Assembly (NCBI RefSeq): GCF_001523745.2
Contig: NZ_CP013387.1
Span: 2,170,001-2,234,000, forward strand
Source: Burkholderia mayonis
Lineage (GTDB): Bacteria > Pseudomonadota > Gammaproteobacteria > Burkholderiales > Burkholderiaceae
Direction: 5' to 3'
DNA length: 64,000 nucleotides
Part shown: one piece after another, positions 60,918 to 64,000 of the stretch
Numbering within the stretch: position 1 is the first letter of the stretch
How the letters are laid out: each line of letters starts with the position of its first letter
Program-made: the position numbers and the translations under genes
The notes under the pieces: generated by a model
Databases searched by the model: none
What the model saw: the letters and a program-made list of their open reading frames with translations, nothing else
Told to the model about the DNA's origin: nothing

Positions 60918-62300
60918 TCAGTACGCGTTGCTGCCGGTGAAGCCCTTCCACAGCGTCAGCGCGACGATCTTGATGTCGAGCCAGAACGACCAGTTCTGCA
61001 TGTAGTACAGATCGAGTTTCACGCGGCCCATCATCTTCTCGATGCGATCGGTTTCGCCGCGAAAGCCGTTGATCTGCGCCCAGCCCGTGATGCCCGGCTT
61101 GATCCGGTAGCGGAACATGTAGCCCTTGACGAGATCCTTGTAGATGTCGTCGTGCTCGAGCGCATGCGGACGCGGACCGACCACCGACATCTCGCCCTTC
61201 AGCACGTTGATGAACTGCGGCAGTTCGTCGAGGCTCGTGCGGCGCAGGAAGCGACCGACGGACGTCACGCGCGAATCGTTCTTCCTCGCCTGCGTGACCT
61301 TCCCCTCCGCCTCGTGATGCACCTTCATCGAACGGAACTTGTAGATCTCGAATTCGTTGCCGTCGACGCCCTTGCGCTTTTGCCGGAAGAACACCGGGCC
61401 GGGCGACGTCAGCTTGACGAGCGCCGCGATCACGAGCATCGCGGGCGCCAGCATCGCGAGCGCAGCAAGCGCGAACAGCCGGTCAAACACGAACTTCGGC
61501 AGGATCCGAACGTCGGTGATCGGCGACGCGGCGAGATTGATCGCGGGCACGCCGAGCAGTTCGATGACTTCCTGATTGAAAAACGACAGGCTGCGCACGT
61601 CCGGCACGAATCGAATGTTGACGAAATCGTTTCTGAACTCGGTGACGATCCGGTGAATCTGCGGCTCCTCGGAAAGCGGCAGCACGAGCCACAGCTCGCC
61701 GATCTCGCGGCTGCGCACACGGCGCACGAGGTCGCCGAAGCGGCGCTCGATCGCGATGCCGTCGAGTTCGGCCGTCGCCGCGTCGCTGCGTCCGTCGTAG
61801 ATGCACACTGGATTGAAACCCGCATCCGGACGCGCTCGCATGTGGGCGACGAGGCGCTTCGTCGCGGTCGCGTCCGCGCTGCCGACGATCGCGACCGACT
61901 TGTGATTGAAGCCGCCGCGCCGCAGTTGCCGCAGCACCGCGTACACGCCGGCCTTCGATGCGACGAGCAGCGTGATCGTCGTCATCGCCCAGTAGCCGAG
62001 CCACAGGCGCGACAGAGCGCCCGCGTGATGGACGCTGAAGCTCATCAGGATTCCCGCCAGCTCGACGACGAGCCACGCGACCGACACGCGCCACATAAGC
62101 CCGAACACCGGCTTGCCGCGCCACGACTGGTAAATGCCGAACGCCGGGAAGAACACGATGACGAGCATGCAGTCGAACACGACGACGGTGCGCCGCAGGT
62201 CGTCGAGCCACACGAAGCCGCCGCGATGAATCATGGCGGCGATCAATGCGCCTGCCACGGCCATCGCGATATCGATCATCCTAGCCAGTACGCTCAGCAT
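60918..62300 (-). CDS. bceB: Undecaprenyl-phosphate sugar phosphotransferase BceB
   Basis: 460 residues from ATG 62300, with a strong cgaggaag ribosome-binding site. The N-terminal half has four or five transmembrane segments and a CoA-binding-like domain ([24 protein letters not shown]). The C-terminal catalytic domain has the PHPT signature: [60 protein letters not shown] and [20 protein letters not shown]. It attaches the first sugar-1-phosphate (glucose in cepacian) to the lipid carrier, initiating the repeat unit. Confidence 0.95.
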   Translation of the reverse strand: MLSVLARMIDIAMAVAGALIAAMIHRGGFVWLDDLRRTVVVFDCMLVIVFFPAFGIYQSWRGKPVFGLMWRVSVAWLVVELAGILMSFSVHHAGALSRLWLGYWAMTTITLLVASKAGVYAVLRQLRRGGFNHKSVAIVGSADATATKRLVAHMRARPDAGFNPVCIYDGRSDAATAELDGIAIERRFGDLVRRVRSREIGELWLVLPLSEEPQIHRIVTEFRNDFVNIRFVPDVRSLSFFNQEVIELLGVPAINLAASPITDVRILPKFVFDRLFALAALAMLAPAMLVIAALVKLTSPGPVFFRQKRKGVDGNEFEIYKFRSMKVHHEAEGKVTQARKNDSRVTSVGRFLRRTSLDELPQFINVLKGEMSVVGPRPHALEHDDIYKDLVKGYMFRYRIKPGITGWAQINGFRGETDRIEKMMGRVKLDLYYMQNWSFWLDIKIVALTLWKGFTGSNAY

Positions 62301-62728
62301 GGTTCTTCCTCGTGAGACGGAAACCGGCCGCACACATCCCGTCGATGTGCATCCGATTTAAACATTGCATGCCGTTATTGAACCGGGAAGAAAATCCCTC
62401 CCGCAAGCGCACAAGTATTTCTAAAAATAATCGGAAATTTTTTCAGGGACACGACGATAATAAATCAGAATATTTTGCCGAAGCAATCACCTCGATAGAC
62501 AACCAGAAGAGACGAACATGCCGACGAAAGCCTTTACCTACAAGGCTTTGACGGGTTGGAACCCAATATTTTTTTAATTTTTTATTCATTACTTCGCACG
62601 CATCCCATGCAATTTGCGTGCACCTCACGACAGCAAGCTGCCAATCGAGCGTGTCCGCACGATTCTTTTATTGTCGATTTACGTCGTGCTACAACGTCGG
62701 GACAGTCTTGTACTCGAGGAGTGTCATC
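62301..62728. promoter_or_regulatory. Divergent bceB/bceA control region with terminator-like hairpins
   Basis: 428 bp, partly AT-rich. On the plus strand two hairpins occur: aaagcctt/aaggcttt (62527-62534 and 62542-62549, 7-nt loop) and gggttggaaccc (62553-62564), followed by a run of T residues (62569-62583). This looks like an intrinsic terminator with no gene in front of it, 145 bp before bceA, so it is a candidate leader attenuator. AT-rich promoter-like stretches lie at 62420-62480. Confidence 0.55.
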
Positions 62729-64000
62729 ATGAACACCACGCTCGCCACCGACGCCCGTCCCGCTTGCGTCGCCGCCGGCACGCACCTTTCCGTGCAACCC
62801 GTCGTGCTGGCCGGAGGCTCGGGCACGCGGCTCTGGCCGATGTCGCGCGAGCGCCATCCGAAACAATTGATCAATCTGCTCGGCGACGAGTCGCTGCTGC
62901 AATCGACCGCGCGCCGCCTCGACGGTCTGTCGACCAGTCATCCGGTATCCGAACGAATGATCATCGTGTGCGGAGAAGAACACCGCTTCACGACCGCCGA
63001 GCAACTGCGACTCGCGGGCAAGGACGCGACGCTCGTGCTCGAGCCGCTCGGCCGCGACACCGCGCCGGCGCTGACGATCGCCGCGCTACGCGCGGTCGCG
63101 GACAGCGACGACCCGGTGCTGACCGTAATGCCGGCCGACCACGCGGTCGCCGACGTCGCGCGTTTCCAGCAAGCGGTCGCAGCCGGCGTGCGCTACGCCG
63201 AACAAGGCATGATCGCGACGCTCGGCATCGTGCCGACGCACGCCGAGACGGGCTACGGCTACATCCGCGTCGGCGCGGGCGCGAGCGACGCGGAACCCGG
63301 CGTCGCGGTCAGGAAGCTCGACCGCTTCGTCGAGAAGCCGCACCTGGAACTCGCCCAGCAATATGTCGCCTCGGGCGAATACTGGTGGAACAGCGGCATC
63401 TTCATCGTCCGCGCATCGGTATGGCTGAAGGCGATTCGCCACTTCCAGCCCGCGATCCACGAAGCATGCGCGCGCGCGGTCGCGCTCGGCAGCGATGACG
63501 GTCCGTTCTTCCGCGTCGATCGCGACAGTTTCGCCGCGTCGCCGTCGAACTCGATCGACTATGCGGTGATGGAACCGCTTTCGAACCTGCCCGCCGTCTG
63601 CGAATGCGTCGTCGTGCCGCTCGACGCCGGCTGGTCCGACGTCGGCTCGTGGGACGCGCTCTGGCAGATCAGCGACAAGGACGACGACGGCAACGTCGCG
63701 CGTGGCCGCGTATGCTTCGAGCAAGCGTCGTCGACGTTCGCGCATTCGGAAGGACGCCTGATCGCCTGCGTCGGCACGCAGAATCTCGTCGTCGTCGAAA
63801 CGCCCGATGCAATCCTAGTCGCCGATCGCGCGCACGTGCAGGACGTAAAGAAAATCGTCGGACGCCTGAAGGCGGAGTCCGGCCCGGAAGCGTCCGACCA
63901 CCGCAAGGTGCATCGCCCGTGGGGAAACTACGATTCGGTCGACAGCGGCGAGCGCTTCCAGGTGAAGCGGATCGTCGTCAAGCCGGGCGCGCGCCTGTCG
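62729..64000 (+). CDS. bceA: Mannose-1-phosphate guanylyltransferase / phosphomannose isomerase BceA, partial
   Basis: The first 424 codons of a type II bifunctional PMI-GMP; the 3' end is outside the window. The nucleotidyltransferase signature is VVLAGGSGTRLWPMSRERHPKQLINLLGDESLLQST. Then come VMPADHAV, FVEKPHLELAQQYVASGEYWWNSGIFIVRASVW and GWSDVGSWDALW. The C-terminal cupin (isomerase) part starts HRPWGNYDSVDSGERFQVKRIVVKPG, cut off. It makes GDP-mannose from fructose-6-phosphate via mannose phosphates, a precursor of GDP-rhamnose and mannose units. ATG 62729 has gaggagtg upstream. It is divergent from bceB-K. Confidence 0.94.
   Translation, partial: MNTTLATDARPACVAAGTHLSVQPVVLAGGSGTRLWPMSRERHPKQLINLLGDESLLQSTARRLDGLSTSHPVSERMIIVCGEEHRFTTAEQLRLAGKDATLVLEPLGRDTAPALTIAALRAVADSDDPVLTVMPADHAVADVARFQQAVAAGVRYAEQGMIATLGIVPTHAETGYGYIRVGAGASDAEPGVAVRKLDRFVEKPHLELAQQYVASGEYWWNSGIFIVRASVWLKAIRHFQPAIHEACARAVALGSDDGPFFRVDRDSFAASPSNSIDYAVMEPLSNLPAVCECVVVPLDAGWSDVGSWDALWQISDKDDDGNVARGRVCFEQASSTFAHSEGRLIACVGTQNLVVVETPDAILVADRAHVQDVKKIVGRLKAESGPEASDHRKVHRPWGNYDSVDSGERFQVKRIVVKPGARLS

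Noticed and set aside
55843..62315. Long plus-strand frames opposite bceF, bceC and bceB
   Set aside because: Shadows of well-supported genes; Arg-rich with no known motif.
1..64000. tRNA, rRNA or prophage integrase in the window
   Set aside because: I looked for cloverleaf-type ends, rRNA signatures and integrase motifs and saw none.

Overview
The window reads as a high-GC betaproteobacterial chromosome, almost certainly Burkholderia. The evidence is strong codon bias toward G/C, long shadow frames on both strands, an AMP nucleosidase, a phage-type homoserine kinase followed by a BPSS1780-like membrane protein, a PHB-depolymerase-type esterase, and a complete cepacian-type exopolysaccharide (bce) locus at the right end. 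Housekeeping genes (polA, thrB, ohr/ohrR, modABC) suggest a main chromosome. Members of the B. pseudomallei/thailandensis/oklahomensis or cepacia groups fit, but the sequence alone does not fix the species.

Layout. 1-4.4 kb: start of polA (minus), a LOG-family gene that begins 1 bp from the polA start, an intact IS5-like element (2521-4002) and a small secreted PAPVV-repeat protein. 4.4-6.6 kb: a small accessory patch with a 41-bp palindrome, a decayed SRAP (YedK/HMCES) gene and an AT-rich orphan ORF. 6.6-13.8 kb: amn, a DUF2782-like secreted protein, thrB, a membrane protein, and ohrR-ohr split by a decayed IS110-family element inserted exactly at the ohr start codon; a frameshifted DUF3563 gene follows. 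13.8-21.4 kb: PHB-type depolymerase, PAP2 phosphatase, modABC with a recognisable ModE operator, a convergent modE, and a CHAD-domain protein. 21.5-29.8 kb: tautomerase/LysR pair, DMT transporter, degenerate histidine-kinase-like protein, CNNM/CorC protein, ThiE-like protein, a GH13 (TreZ-like) protein that has lost catalytic residues, and a methyltransferase.

29.8-39 kb is the most interesting part: a tightly packed, translationally coupled minus-strand operon with a free-standing NRPS adenylation domain, a free-standing carrier protein, a SyrB2-type non-heme iron halogenase (HxA facial motif), two closely related type II thioesterases, an RraA/HMG-aldolase-like protein, a class IV aminotransferase, an acylating aldehyde dehydrogenase plus 4-hydroxy-2-oxovalerate aldolase pair, a cupin and a LysE-type exporter. 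My reading is that an amino acid (possibly a 4-hydroxy-2-amino acid built from acyl-CoA plus pyruvate) is loaded on the carrier, chlorinated at an unactivated carbon, released by a thioesterase and exported. There is no PKS or condensation domain, so the product should be a small, free chlorinated (or chlorination-derived) amino acid. I cannot match it to a known pathway. Directly upstream lies a graveyard of LysR, MFS and old-yellow-enzyme remnants (39.6-42.3 kb).

42.3-49.3 kb: ArsR/SRPBCC pair, DUF1345 protein, metallophosphatase, a RES-Xre (ParST-like) toxin-antitoxin pair with a candidate operator, a ferritin-like putative hydrolase, FKBP and an AraC regulator. 49.6-64 kb: bceK-J-I-H-G-F-E-D-C-B on the minus strand in the canonical order, with bceA diverging on the plus strand and running off the window. 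These genes make, polymerise and export an acidic exopolysaccharide. No tRNA, rRNA or CRISPR array was seen.
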